A stretch of DNA of 23,852 nt from an uncultured Marinosulfonomonas sp. (GTDB lineage Bacteria > Pseudomonadota > Alphaproteobacteria > Rhodobacterales > Rhodobacteraceae), in assembly GCA_947311455.1 (NCBI GenBank), contig CAMZKY010000241.1:1-23852 (forward strand), read 5' to 3'. Below, one piece after another: positions 1-6,350 of this stretch. Position 1 is the stretch's first letter. Each line of letters opens with the position of its first letter. A program made the translations under genes and the position numbers. The notes under the pieces are model-generated. The model was not told the origin of the DNA. It made no database searches and saw only the letters and a program-made list of their open reading frames with translations.

Positions 1-620
1 AAGAATTTAACCGCCAAGGTGACAAAGATCACGGTAAAGGCCACCGTCCAGTTCATGCCCGATCCCCAAGTGGGTTTGCCCATGTTAAAGGCGCCCGCAC
101 CGCCTGCGGCGTATTGAATACCAACTTTGATCAGCATCAGGCCAATCATCAGCACAATCAGGCCTGTCACCAGCGGCGGCAGGGCAAAGCGGATTTTTTT
201 GATGATGAATCCAAGGCAAAAGTGGAACAGGCCGCCGATGATAACACCGGTGGCAAGGCCGCCCATGCCGGCAACACCTGCGCCCGCAACGGCGGGGATC
301 ATCACCGGCAAGAAGGCAAAGCTGGTGCCTTGGACAATCGGCAAACGGCCCCCGACCGGCCCCATGCCGATGGTCTGGATCAAGGTGGCGATACCGGCAA
401 ACAGGATCGACATCTGGATCATATAGTTGATGGTTGGAATATCCGCCCCCGGCGCGCCAAAGCCGAAACCGGCGGCCCCTGCAACGATAATCGCGGGGGT
501 AACGTTACTGGCAAACATTGCCAGCACATGTTGAATGCCCAGTGGCACAGCCTTGGCCAAGGGGGGTGTATAGTTTGGATCGCGCAGTTGCTCTGGCGTT
601 CCGATGGATGAATTTGACAT
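1..620 (-). CDS. NCS2-family nucleobase/urate permease, C-terminus cut by window edge
   Basis: This is the N-terminal 206 residues of an inner-membrane nucleobase:cation symporter-2; the gene runs off the left edge. The protein begins MSNSSIGTPEQLRDPNYTPP and continues with the hallmark 'PLGIQHVLAMFASNVTPAIIV' helix. Next come a glycine-rich 'GMGPVGGRLPIVQGTSFAF' stretch, where 'VQGTSFAF' is the usual NCS2 substrate-region motif, and further hydrophobic segments. The start ATG at 620 has GAGGGAAAAC just upstream. It lies 55 bp downstream of the ureidoglycolate lyase gene on the same strand, so it is probably the last or a late gene of the ureide operon and imports urate, xanthine or a related purine. 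Which substrate cannot be decided from the visible part. The family call is firm; the substrate is inferred from neighbours. Confidence 0.9.
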   Translation of the reverse strand, partial: MSNSSIGTPEQLRDPNYTPPLAKAVPLGIQHVLAMFASNVTPAIIVAGAAGFGFGAPGADIPTINYMIQMSILFAGIATLIQTIGMGPVGGRLPIVQGTSFAFLPVMIPAVAGAGVAGMGGLATGVIIGGLFHFCLGFIIKKIRFALPPLVTGLIVLMIGLMLIKVGIQYAAGGAGAFNMGKPTWGSGMNWTVAFTVIFVTLAVKF

Positions 621-675
621 TGTTTTCCCTCTTCTGTTGTTCGCGCTTATTTATATTTGCGCTTTTGTTATGCGG

Positions 676-1158
676 TTATTCTACCACATGTGGTGTTTTG
701 AACCAATACTCCTCCAGGTTTGGTGTGTTGCCGATCCGATCGACAACGGTAAACAGGCCGGGTGCCGACAAAGGAGTCAGCACGCCGTGCCATGTATTTC
801 GGTGATAATTGATGCCTTGGCCAGCGCCTGCGATAAAGGCGCGGATGTTTTTCGGGGTGCCATTATCGTCTTCGGCGACGGTGACCAGATAGGCGTCAAG
901 GCTCATGGGGATAAAGGATTGGCAGCCGTCGGGGTGGCGCTCCATCAGATCAAGGCTATAGGGCAAGGTGCGGGGCTGGGCCTTGAACACGCTGATACCG
1001 GCGCGCCCTTGGGGGCCGAAATCAAGGGTGGCGCGATCATGGTAGCGGCCACAAAAGCCGTTATTGATGATTTTATCGGGTTTGCCAACGGCCTCGAGCA
1101 CATCACCAAACGGGGCAAAGGCTTCGGCTGTTAGGGGCCGGGTTTTAATCGTGCTCAT
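676..1158 (-). CDS. allA: ureidoglycolate lyase
   Basis: A 160-aa cytosolic enzyme that splits ureidoglycolate into glyoxylate and urea, the last step of the ureide route. The sequence starts MSTIKTRPLTAEAFAPFGDV, a typical AllA beginning. It contains 'NNGFCGRYHDRA', 'ISVFKAQPR', 'LMERHPDGCQSFIPM' and 'NYHRNTWHGVLTPL', the conserved cupin-like core with the His residues of the active site. I chose the start at 1158 because it gives the family's normal N-terminus and its ATG overlaps the stop of the upstream bicupin gene (ATGA); the reading frame stays open further upstream, but that part is antisense-like and lacks homology. The overlap implies translational coupling. It is followed by the NCS2 permease gene. 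Confidence 0.93.
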   Translation of the reverse strand: MSTIKTRPLTAEAFAPFGDVLEAVGKPDKIINNGFCGRYHDRATLDFGPQGRAGISVFKAQPRTLPYSLDLMERHPDGCQSFIPMSLDAYLVTVAEDDNGTPKNIRAFIAGAGQGINYHRNTWHGVLTPLSAPGLFTVVDRIGNTPNLEEYWFKTPHVVE

Positions 1159-1976
1159 GGCAGCACCAGCGCCGGATGGCGGTTGACGTCTTTGTAAAGC
1201 AGATAACGAAACGGGGTGTCGCCGGTGGCGATGCAGGCTTGGGGGCAAAAGGCGCGCAGCCACATGAAATCGCCCGGGCCAACATCAACCCAATCTTTGT
1301 TCAGCAGGTATTTCGCCGTGCCTTCCAGCACATACAGCCCGTGTTCCATGATATGGGTTTCGGCGAACGGGATGCGCCCGCCGGGCTGAAAGGTGACGAT
1401 GTTGATATGCATATCGTGGCGCAGATCGGAGGGATCAACAAAGCGTTGCGTGGCCCATTTTCCGTTTGTGTCAGGCATGTAGTGGAATTCGGCGGTGGCG
1501 TCGGAGGTGGTGAAGTGTTCGGGTGTGCCAAGGTTGGGCGCAGGTTCATAGCGTTTGCGGATCCAGTGAAAGCCCAGCAGATCGTCGCCGCTGTTTTTCA
1601 CTGCCCATGTCGCGCCTGCGGGGATATAGGCGTAATCGCCGGCTGTCAGAGCGCTGGTTTTGCCGTCAACCGTCAGGGACATTTCGCCTTTGGCGATGAA
1701 CAGGCCGGCCTCGGCCCCGGCATCGGGTTCGGGGGTGTCTGAGCCGCCGTTTGGTTCAACCTCGACCGCGTATTGGGCAAAGGTTTCGGCAAAGCCGGTC
1801 ATCGGGCGGGCGAGGATCCACGCGCGGGTTCTCTCCCAGTGTGGCAGGGCGCTGGTGACGATGTCGCGCATGGTGCTGGCGGGGATCACCGCGTAGGCCT
1901 CGGTAAAGATGGCGGTGCTTTCGGGGTTTACCGATTGATCTGGCAAGCCGCCTTTGGGGAAGGCATAGGGGGTCAT
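1155..1976 (-). CDS. allE: (S)-ureidoglycine aminohydrolase, bicupin
   Basis: A 273-aa bicupin that removes ammonia from (S)-ureidoglycine to give (S)-ureidoglycolate. The first cupin covers roughly residues 70-145 ('GLFIAKGEMSLTVDG', 'AGDYAYIPAGATWAVKN'). The second covers roughly 185-265 and carries the metal site in 'PFAETHIMEHGLYVLEG' (two His and a Glu) followed by 'GPGDFMWLRAFCPQ' (Gln), the pattern of UGlyAH. The length is normal for the family. Its ATG overlaps the TGA of the puuE-uraD fusion, and its TGA overlaps the ATG of allA, so the three are one tightly coupled operon. The substrate is made from allantoate by an amidohydrolase (AllC type) that is not encoded in this window. Confidence 0.92.
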   Translation of the reverse strand: MTPYAFPKGGLPDQSVNPESTAIFTEAYAVIPASTMRDIVTSALPHWERTRAWILARPMTGFAETFAQYAVEVEPNGGSDTPEPDAGAEAGLFIAKGEMSLTVDGKTSALTAGDYAYIPAGATWAVKNSGDDLLGFHWIRKRYEPAPNLGTPEHFTTSDATAEFHYMPDTNGKWATQRFVDPSDLRHDMHINIVTFQPGGRIPFAETHIMEHGLYVLEGTAKYLLNKDWVDVGPGDFMWLRAFCPQACIATGDTPFRYLLYKDVNRHPALVLP

Positions 1977-3388
1977 GGCAGCAGGTCTTTCAAGCGGAAA
2001 TAGGCGATGCGTTCCACCTGTTTGCAGGCGGTTTCGAATTCGGTTTCGGTGTCGTTATGGATACGCGTTTCAAAGGCAGCCATGATGCTGGCTTTGGTAT
2101 GGTCGCGCACCGCAATGATGAATGGAAAGCCGTGTTTGGCCACATAGGCGGCGTTGTGCAGGGTAAAGGCCTCGCGCTCTGCATCGGTCAGGGCGTCAAG
2201 GCCGGCGCTGGCTTGTTCCGAGGTGCTTTCGTCGGTCAGGCGTTTGGCTGCGGCAAGTTTTCCGGCCAGATCGGGATGCGCGGTCAGGACGCCAAAGCGT
2301 TGATCATAGCTGGCGGTGCGAAACACGCGGCACAGGGCGTTGTGCAGGCCGATGGCGGTGTCATGGGCGGGGCCAAGTTCCAGTTTGTGGGCGGCAATGG
2401 CGATCCATGCGGAATGTTCAAAGATACCGCCGTAATTTTGCACAAATTCGGCTTCGTGCATTTGCGAGGGGCGATTATGGCGGATGTGAGGATGATGTTT
2501 GGCCCAGTGGCGGGCAATATCAATGCGCCGTGGTGTCCAGACATTTTCAAAGCTTTGGATATAGTCGATAAACCGTTTTAATCCGGCAATTTTGCCGGGC
2601 CGTCCGATCAGACGGTTATGCAACCCGATGCTTAGCATTTTGGGTGCGCCGTCGTGGCCTTCGGCATAGAGCACATCAAAGGCGTCTTTCAGATATTGGA
2701 AGAATTGCTCGCCTGTGGTGTAGCCCGGCGCGGTAGCAAAACGCATATCATTGGCTTCAAGCGTGTAGGGGATGATCAGTTGGTCGCGCGCGCCAATTTC
2801 GATCCAGTAAGGCAGATCATCGTCGTAAGTATCGGAAATATAATCAAACCCGCCTTCTTCAGCCACCAGACGCACAGTGTTTTCACTGCACCGGCCCGTA
2901 TACCAGCCGCGCGGGCGTTCGCCCACCACTTCGGTATGCAGGGCGATGGCGTCTTTGATGGCGGCGCGCTCTTCGGCCTCGGGCATGTCTTTGTGTTCGA
3001 CCCATTTATGCCCGTGGCTGGCAATTTCCCAACCCGCGCTTTGCATGGCGGCCAGTTGGTTTGGATTGCGGGCAAGGGCGGTGGCGACGCCGTAAATGGT
3101 AACGGGGATATTTGCGCTGGTAAACAGACGGTGCAGGCGCCAAAAGCCCGCACGCGCCCCGTATTCATAGATGCTTTCCATATTCCAGTGGCGTTGGCCC
3201 TGCCATTGGGTGGCACCGGGGATATCAGACAGGAAGGCTTCGGAGGCGGCATCGCCATGCAGGACGCAGTTTTCGCCGCCTTCCTCATAATTCAACACAA
3301 ATTGAATCGCGACTTTCGCCCGGTTTGGCCAGTGGGGATGCGGAGGATTGGCGCCATAGCCAACCATGTTGCGCGGATAACGGTTCAT
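1973..3388 (-). CDS. puuE: allantoinase PuuE fused to OHCU decarboxylase UraD
   Basis: A 471-aa two-domain enzyme. Residues 1 to about 305 are a polysaccharide-deacetylase-like allantoinase (PuuE): 'VAIQFVLNYEEGGE', 'GWEIASHGHKWVEH', 'RGWYTGRCSENT' and 'DYISDTYDDDLPYW'. Residues about 315-471 are 2-oxo-4-hydroxy-4-carboxy-5-ureidoimidazoline decarboxylase (UraD): 'GGIFEHSAWIA' with the catalytic His, 'LTAHPDLAGKLA', 'SEQASAGLDAL' and 'KHGFPFIIAVR'. OHCU decarboxylation to S-allantoin and allantoin ring opening would therefore occur on one polypeptide. The fusion is a known arrangement in alphaproteobacteria. The start at 3388 is preceded by ACGAGGC. It is the first gene of the minus-strand ureide operon and is divergent from uraH across 148 bp. 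Confidence 0.93.
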   Translation of the reverse strand: MNRYPRNMVGYGANPPHPHWPNRAKVAIQFVLNYEEGGENCVLHGDAASEAFLSDIPGATQWQGQRHWNMESIYEYGARAGFWRLHRLFTSANIPVTIYGVATALARNPNQLAAMQSAGWEIASHGHKWVEHKDMPEAEERAAIKDAIALHTEVVGERPRGWYTGRCSENTVRLVAEEGGFDYISDTYDDDLPYWIEIGARDQLIIPYTLEANDMRFATAPGYTTGEQFFQYLKDAFDVLYAEGHDGAPKMLSIGLHNRLIGRPGKIAGLKRFIDYIQSFENVWTPRRIDIARHWAKHHPHIRHNRPSQMHEAEFVQNYGGIFEHSAWIAIAAHKLELGPAHDTAIGLHNALCRVFRTASYDQRFGVLTAHPDLAGKLAAAKRLTDESTSEQASAGLDALTDAEREAFTLHNAAYVAKHGFPFIIAVRDHTKASIMAAFETRIHNDTETEFETACKQVERIAYFRLKDLLP

Positions 3389-3417
3389 ATAAGCCTCGTT
3401 TCAAGTTCTACATAGTG

Positions 3418-3459
3418 TATTACATATAATAGCAGTATATTTTCAAATTATTCTTGAAA
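3418..3459. promoter_or_regulatory. paired palindromes between puuE-uraD and uraH, candidate operator region
   Basis: The 148-bp divergent intergenic region is AT-rich. It holds two inverted repeats: TATTA-CATA-TAATA at 3418-3431 and TTTCAA-N7-TTGAAA at 3441-3459. They lie between two genes of the same pathway, so a shared regulator binding here would control both directions. Which regulator is unknown; the LysR protein at 5331-6251 is one candidate. AT-rich DNA gives short palindromes by chance, so confidence is modest. Confidence 0.4.
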
Positions 3460-3536
3460 GTGTTGCTTTGAATATTGACGCTCGATTTTTAGGTGAAGGG
3501 CGGCAATACTGGCGGAAATTTTGAAAGGGTTTTGAT

Positions 3537-3896
3537 ATGGCACAGGGGTTTTTAACCACCCATGTTTTGGACACGGCGCGCGGGGTTCCTGCCGAAGGAC
3601 TAAAGATTGAATTGTTTCGATTAGATGGAGATGCGCGGGAATTGTTGCACACATTGGAAACCAATGCGGACGGACGCACGGATCGGCAGATTTTGCCTGC
3701 GGATGAATTTACAACGGGCACGTATGAATTGGTGTTTCATGCCGGGCCGTATCTGGATGCCAGCGGGGCCGCGCCGGAATCGCCGCATTTTCTGGATGTG
3801 ATCCCGATCAGATTTGGAATGAGCGAGGCTAATTCGCATTATCACGTGCCGCTATTGCTATCGCCGTTTGGTTATTCAACCTATCGTGGGAGTTAG
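3537..3896 (+). CDS. uraH: 5-hydroxyisourate hydrolase (transthyretin-like)
   Basis: A 119-aa transthyretin-related enzyme that hydrolyses 5-hydroxyisourate, the product of urate oxidase, to OHCU. Family signatures are visible at both ends: 'LTTHVLDTARGVPAEGL' near the N-terminus and the terminal 'YSTYRGS' (the YRGS tail that marks HIU hydrolase rather than transthyretin). 'HYHVPLLLSPF' supplies the conserved His. AAGGG lies 8 bp before the ATG. It is divergent from puuE-uraD, whose UraD domain uses its product. It ends only four bases before the stop of the convergent arsR-like gene, and the two stops form a short inverted repeat (GTTAG-GATT-CTAAC). Confidence 0.95.
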   Translation: MAQGFLTTHVLDTARGVPAEGLKIELFRLDGDARELLHTLETNADGRTDRQILPADEFTTGTYELVFHAGPYLDASGAAPESPHFLDVIPIRFGMSEANSHYHVPLLLSPFGYSTYRGS

Positions 3897-3900
3897 GATT

Positions 3901-4206
3901 CTAACCCGCAGCAAGCTGCGTCATATTCTGATCGATGGCGATGACATTGGTGTGAAAATAGGCCAGATTGACGGAAATCCATGTTTCACGGCCCTTTTGA
4001 CGGCGCTGGATCAAATTGCCCTTGGTCATGTGATGCAGGTGGTGGGTGAGGGTGGATACCTTTAGCCCGGATTTTTGCTTTAGGCGATGAACCGGCAATC
4101 CGTTTGCGCCGTGTTCCAGCAGAATTTCGCACAGCATTTGGCGGCGTTTATGAGCGAGTGCGTTGAAAAAATCGGCGTTTGCGGCGTTGTTTTTTGAAGG
4201 CTTCAA
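3901..4206 (-). CDS. ArsR-family winged-helix regulator
   Basis: A 101-aa DNA-binding protein with one winged helix: 'FFNALAHKRRQMLCEILLEH' (helices 1-2), then 'LPVHRLKQKSGLKVSTLTHH' (helix-turn-helix) and 'LIQRRQKGRETWISVNL' (wing). The metal-binding ELCVCDL box of arsenic-sensing ArsR proteins is absent, so it is probably not a classical As(III) sensor although an arsenate reductase lies 510 bp away. The start is TTG at 4206, preceded by AAGGAA with an 8-base spacer; there is no ATG in a suitable place. It is convergent with uraH. The last codons include a CGCAGC-AA-GCTGCG hairpin (3907-3920). Target and signal are unknown. Confidence 0.85.
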   Translation of the reverse strand: MKPSKNNAANADFFNALAHKRRQMLCEILLEHGANGLPVHRLKQKSGLKVSTLTHHLHHMTKGNLIQRRQKGRETWISVNLAYFHTNVIAIDQNMTQLAAG

Positions 4207-4535
4207 ATTTCTATTTCCTTGGTTGGTTTTTCTGACAGCATGGTGTGAATTTCTGTGTTGAATTCATTGTTCTAAAAGAACCACGATTCCGGAATAGTAG
4301 ATTCGTTTTGAGAAACAATTAACGGTGGTGCATAGGCTGAATAATTTTGTGTTTATGCAAATGAATCCCGCGCCGAACCGAACGGTGCATTCGGCCTCCT
4401 ACCAAATATTTCCCACCTTGGAAAAAACGGATTTCGTAATATATTCAATCCGAATCCTCTGGATTTTTTGGCGAAACATGCCAACATGATTTTCAAAACG
4501 GGCCAAAGACCCAAACATGATTTCCGGGAGGGAAT
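4207..4535. other. 329-bp gene-free region upstream of the mini-gene and arsC
   Basis: This AT-rich stretch contains the left copy of the 28-bp inverted repeat (4274-4301) and presumably the promoters for the leftward arsR-like gene and the rightward mini-gene. I see no further ORF with coding character. A strong Shine-Dalgarno (GGGAGGGA) sits at its right end, directly before the ATG at 4536. Confidence 0.5.
4274..4301 (+). repeat. left copy of 28-bp inverted repeat around the ligase-tip/arsC pair
   Basis: The sequence begins AAAAGAACCA, then the 10-bp palindrome ATTCCGGAAT inside GATTCCGGAAT, then AGTAGA. The reverse complement of 5210-5237 matches it with three mismatches by eye. The core CCACGATTCCGGAAT also occurs as an exact direct match (4281-4295 and 5215-5229) because of its palindromic centre. 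It could be a terminal inverted repeat of a small cassette or a pair of regulator sites. Confidence 0.6.
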
Positions 4536-4709
4536 ATGACAGATTCAATGCAAACGGTAACAGCCGAAAGCGCGAATGTGACGGTGGCGGACATTCGCAA
4601 ATTCAGTCGCGAACACCCGACCAGCTATAAAATCCCGTGTGAGGTGGTGTTTATGGAGGAATTGCCGAAATCATCGGTTGGTAAAATTTTACGTCAAAAA
4701 TTGCGGTAG
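4536..4709 (+). CDS. stand-alone C-terminal tip of an AMP-forming acyl-CoA ligase (57 aa)
   Basis: A 57-codon frame with a strong Shine-Dalgarno (GGGAGGGA) 3 bases before its ATG. From residue 18 on it matches the last ~40 residues of AMP-forming acyl-CoA synthetases: 'VADIRKFSREHPTSYKIP', 'VVFMEELPKSSVGKILR' and the final 'QKLR'. It includes the A10 motif with the lysine that catalyses adenylation in full-length enzymes. The large N-terminal adenylation domain is missing, and I see no trace of it in the 300 bp upstream. The reading frame is intact and ends six bases before arsC, so the two are probably co-transcribed. It may be a relic that kept its frame, or a real small protein. The homology is clear; a function alone is not established. 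Confidence 0.7.
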   Translation: MTDSMQTVTAESANVTVADIRKFSREHPTSYKIPCEVVFMEELPKSSVGKILRQKLR

Positions 4710-4715
4710 GTTTTT

Positions 4716-5129
4716 ATGAATATACTTGTCCTCTGCACCGGAAATTCGGCGCGTTCAATCATGCTGGAAGTTTTGATCCGTGAGCGCTGGGGGGATGTGC
4801 ATCAATCCTTTTCCGCCGGGTCAAAACCGTCTGGTCAGGTGCATGCGGGCGCGCTGCGCCTGTTGAAGCGCAAAGGGTTTTCCATGGAAGGCTTGCGTTC
4901 AAAATCATGGGATGAATTCGCCACGCCTGATGCGCCGCAGATGGATTTGGTGATTACGGTGTGCGACAATGCCGCGAATGAAACCTGCCCGATCTGGCCG
5001 GGTGCGCCCAAACGATTACATTGGGGCGTAGATGATCCGGCAGCTGTTGCAGGGGGTGATACGATGGTGGACGCAGCCTTTGAACGGGCGTTTGAGGCGC
5101 TTGAAAAGCAGGCCTTGGCATATTTTTAA
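4716..5129 (+). CDS. arsC: arsenate reductase, thioredoxin-coupled LMW-phosphatase fold
   Basis: A 137-aa cytosolic protein of the low-molecular-weight phosphatase fold. The N-terminal P-loop is 'CTGNSARS' (C-x5-R). A second cysteine pair sits in 'VITVCDNAANETCPIWPG', equivalent to the redox cysteines that relay the disulfide to thioredoxin in ArsC, so reduction of arsenate to arsenite is the best call over phosphotyrosine phosphatase. 'SAGSKPSG', 'RSKSWDEF' and 'HWGVDDPAA' are also typical of the alphaproteobacterial subgroup. It follows the acyl-CoA-ligase tip by 6 bp with only a weak ribosome site (GGTAGG overlapping that gene's stop), suggesting translational coupling. No arsenite exporter is nearby. 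Confidence 0.9.
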   Translation: MNILVLCTGNSARSIMLEVLIRERWGDVHQSFSAGSKPSGQVHAGALRLLKRKGFSMEGLRSKSWDEFATPDAPQMDLVITVCDNAANETCPIWPGAPKRLHWGVDDPAAVAGGDTMVDAAFERAFEALEKQALAYF

Positions 5130-5209
5130 AGACATTGCAGGAGCTATCTTCAAACCCGTTGCAATGGGCGGAAACATCTTTGAAGTTTTACCTAAATCTA
5201 TACAGTTAA

Positions 5210-5237
5210 AGATTCCACGATTCCGGAATCCTGGTTC
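5210..5237 (-). repeat. right copy of 28-bp inverted repeat
   Basis: Read on the minus strand it starts AAAAGAACCAGGATTCCGGA and continues ATCGTGGA, matching the copy at 4274 with three differences. Together the two copies bracket about 960 bp that contain the ligase-tip gene and arsC. No obvious target-site duplication is seen outside the repeats. Confidence 0.6.
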
Positions 5238-5330
5238 TTTTTGCAAGCGTATATTAACCATGAAATCAGGTATGATTTTTTTTGGATGATTCAAGGTTGG
5301 ATTTATCAAAACCGAAGTTAGAAAAACTGC

Positions 5331-6251
5331 CTAAACCCCGCCGATCTGACGCGCCATTTCCGCCTTGCAACGGCTGGCAATGAATTCAATAAACAACTGC
5401 ACCTTGGGGTCTTTCAATTTGTGTGGCGGGGTCAGGCACACCAGTTGCGTGGGCAAGGGCGGGGTGCTGGTGGCGACGGGGATCAATGCGCCGCTACGCA
5501 AATGTTCTGCGACTTCGAACAGAGGTTTCAGAATAATGCCGTGCCCGTCCAGCGCCCAGTTTGTCAGCACGTCACCATCATCACTTTCAAACGGGCCAGT
5601 CACGTCAAACTGTTTTACCCCGTCAGATGTTTGCAGCGCCCAGCGAAATTCAGGCGCGCCGGGGAAGCGCAAATTCAGGCAGGCGTGATTTTCATCTAAC
5701 AGCGCTGCCCCATCGGCGGGGTTTCCATGGCGTTTGACATAATCCGGCGCTGCACATAACAGGCGCGGGCAATCCGAAATGCGCTGCATTTTCAGGCTGC
5801 TATCCTCAAGCGGCCCCATGTGAAACGCCACATCCAGCCCTTCGGAGGTGATATCAACCAATCGATCCGACAGGCGTAAGCGCACGTCTATTTGCGGGTA
5901 TTGCGCCTGAAATTCGGGCACAAACGGCGCGATAAAGCGACGGCCAACCCCCAGCGGTGCGGCCACAAACACCGTGCCGCGCGGGTTTTTGGTGGCGTTG
6001 GAAATTGCCGCTTCGGCTTGGGTAATGGCCGCCAGAATAGTGTGCGCACCGTCATAAAAAATCTTGCCCGCTTCGGTGGGTTGCAAGGCGCGGGTGGTGC
6101 GGTTGAACAGGCGCACATCCAGATGCTTTTCCAGCTCGGAAATCCGGCTGGAGGCCACAGCGGGCGAGGTGCGTTGATCGCGTGCTGCCGCCGACATTGA
6201 CCCAAGCTCGTAAACGCGAACAAACATTTTGATATTGTTGACGTAGGCCAT
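5331..6251 (-). CDS. LysR-family transcriptional regulator, divergent from puuD
   Basis: A 306-aa LysR-type regulator. The N-terminal winged helix is clear: 'MFVRVYELGSMSAAARDQRT', 'SPAVASSRISELEKHLDVRL' and 'FNRTTRALQPTEAG'. The periplasmic-binding-like effector domain runs from about residue 90 ('GTVFVAAPLGVGRRFIAPFV') to the end, with 'LDVAFHMGPLEDSSL' and 'WALDGHGIILKPLFEV'. The start at 6251 gives the standard LysR N-terminus, but no good Shine-Dalgarno precedes it. It is divergent from puuD across 99 bp that contain repeated half-sites, so regulation of urate oxidation, perhaps with urate or a ureide as inducer, is a reasonable inference. The effector is not visible from sequence. Confidence 0.9.
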   Translation of the reverse strand: MAYVNNIKMFVRVYELGSMSAAARDQRTSPAVASSRISELEKHLDVRLFNRTTRALQPTEAGKIFYDGAHTILAAITQAEAAISNATKNPRGTVFVAAPLGVGRRFIAPFVPEFQAQYPQIDVRLRLSDRLVDITSEGLDVAFHMGPLEDSSLKMQRISDCPRLLCAAPDYVKRHGNPADGAALLDENHACLNLRFPGAPEFRWALQTSDGVKQFDVTGPFESDDGDVLTNWALDGHGIILKPLFEVAEHLRSGALIPVATSTPPLPTQLVCLTPPHKLKDPKVQLFIEFIASRCKAEMARQIGGV

Positions 6252-6264
6252 CGGGTGATTATAA

Positions 6265-6311
6265 ACTTTCCTTTGAAAGTGATGTGTTATTATCTGGATT
6301 AACAGGAAAGT
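6265..6311. promoter_or_regulatory. candidate LysR operator between the LysR gene and puuD
   Basis: ACTTTC-CTTT-GAAAGT forms an inverted repeat at 6265-6280, and a further half-site AGGAAAGT at 6304-6311 mirrors ACTTTCCT at 6265-6272. Three related half-sites between a LysR gene and a divergent target fit the usual layout of a strong and a weak binding site. An alternative puuD ATG (6312) directly abuts the last half-site. Confidence 0.5.
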
Positions 6312-6350
6312 ATGATCCGGGCTAGCCTCTCTAAAAAACAGGGGAATTTT

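Noticed and set aside
683..694. 12-bp palindrome ACCACATGTGGT at the end of allA
   Set aside because: It encodes conserved C-terminal residues of AllA (T-P-H-V-V), so it is probably incidental.
604..1134. Plus-strand ORF opposite allA
   Set aside because: It is a shadow of allA with low-complexity composition and no family resemblance.
2654..3415. Long plus-strand ORF of 253 codons opposite puuE-uraD
   Set aside because: The minus-strand frame has unmistakable PuuE homology throughout; the antisense frame is open because of codon bias.
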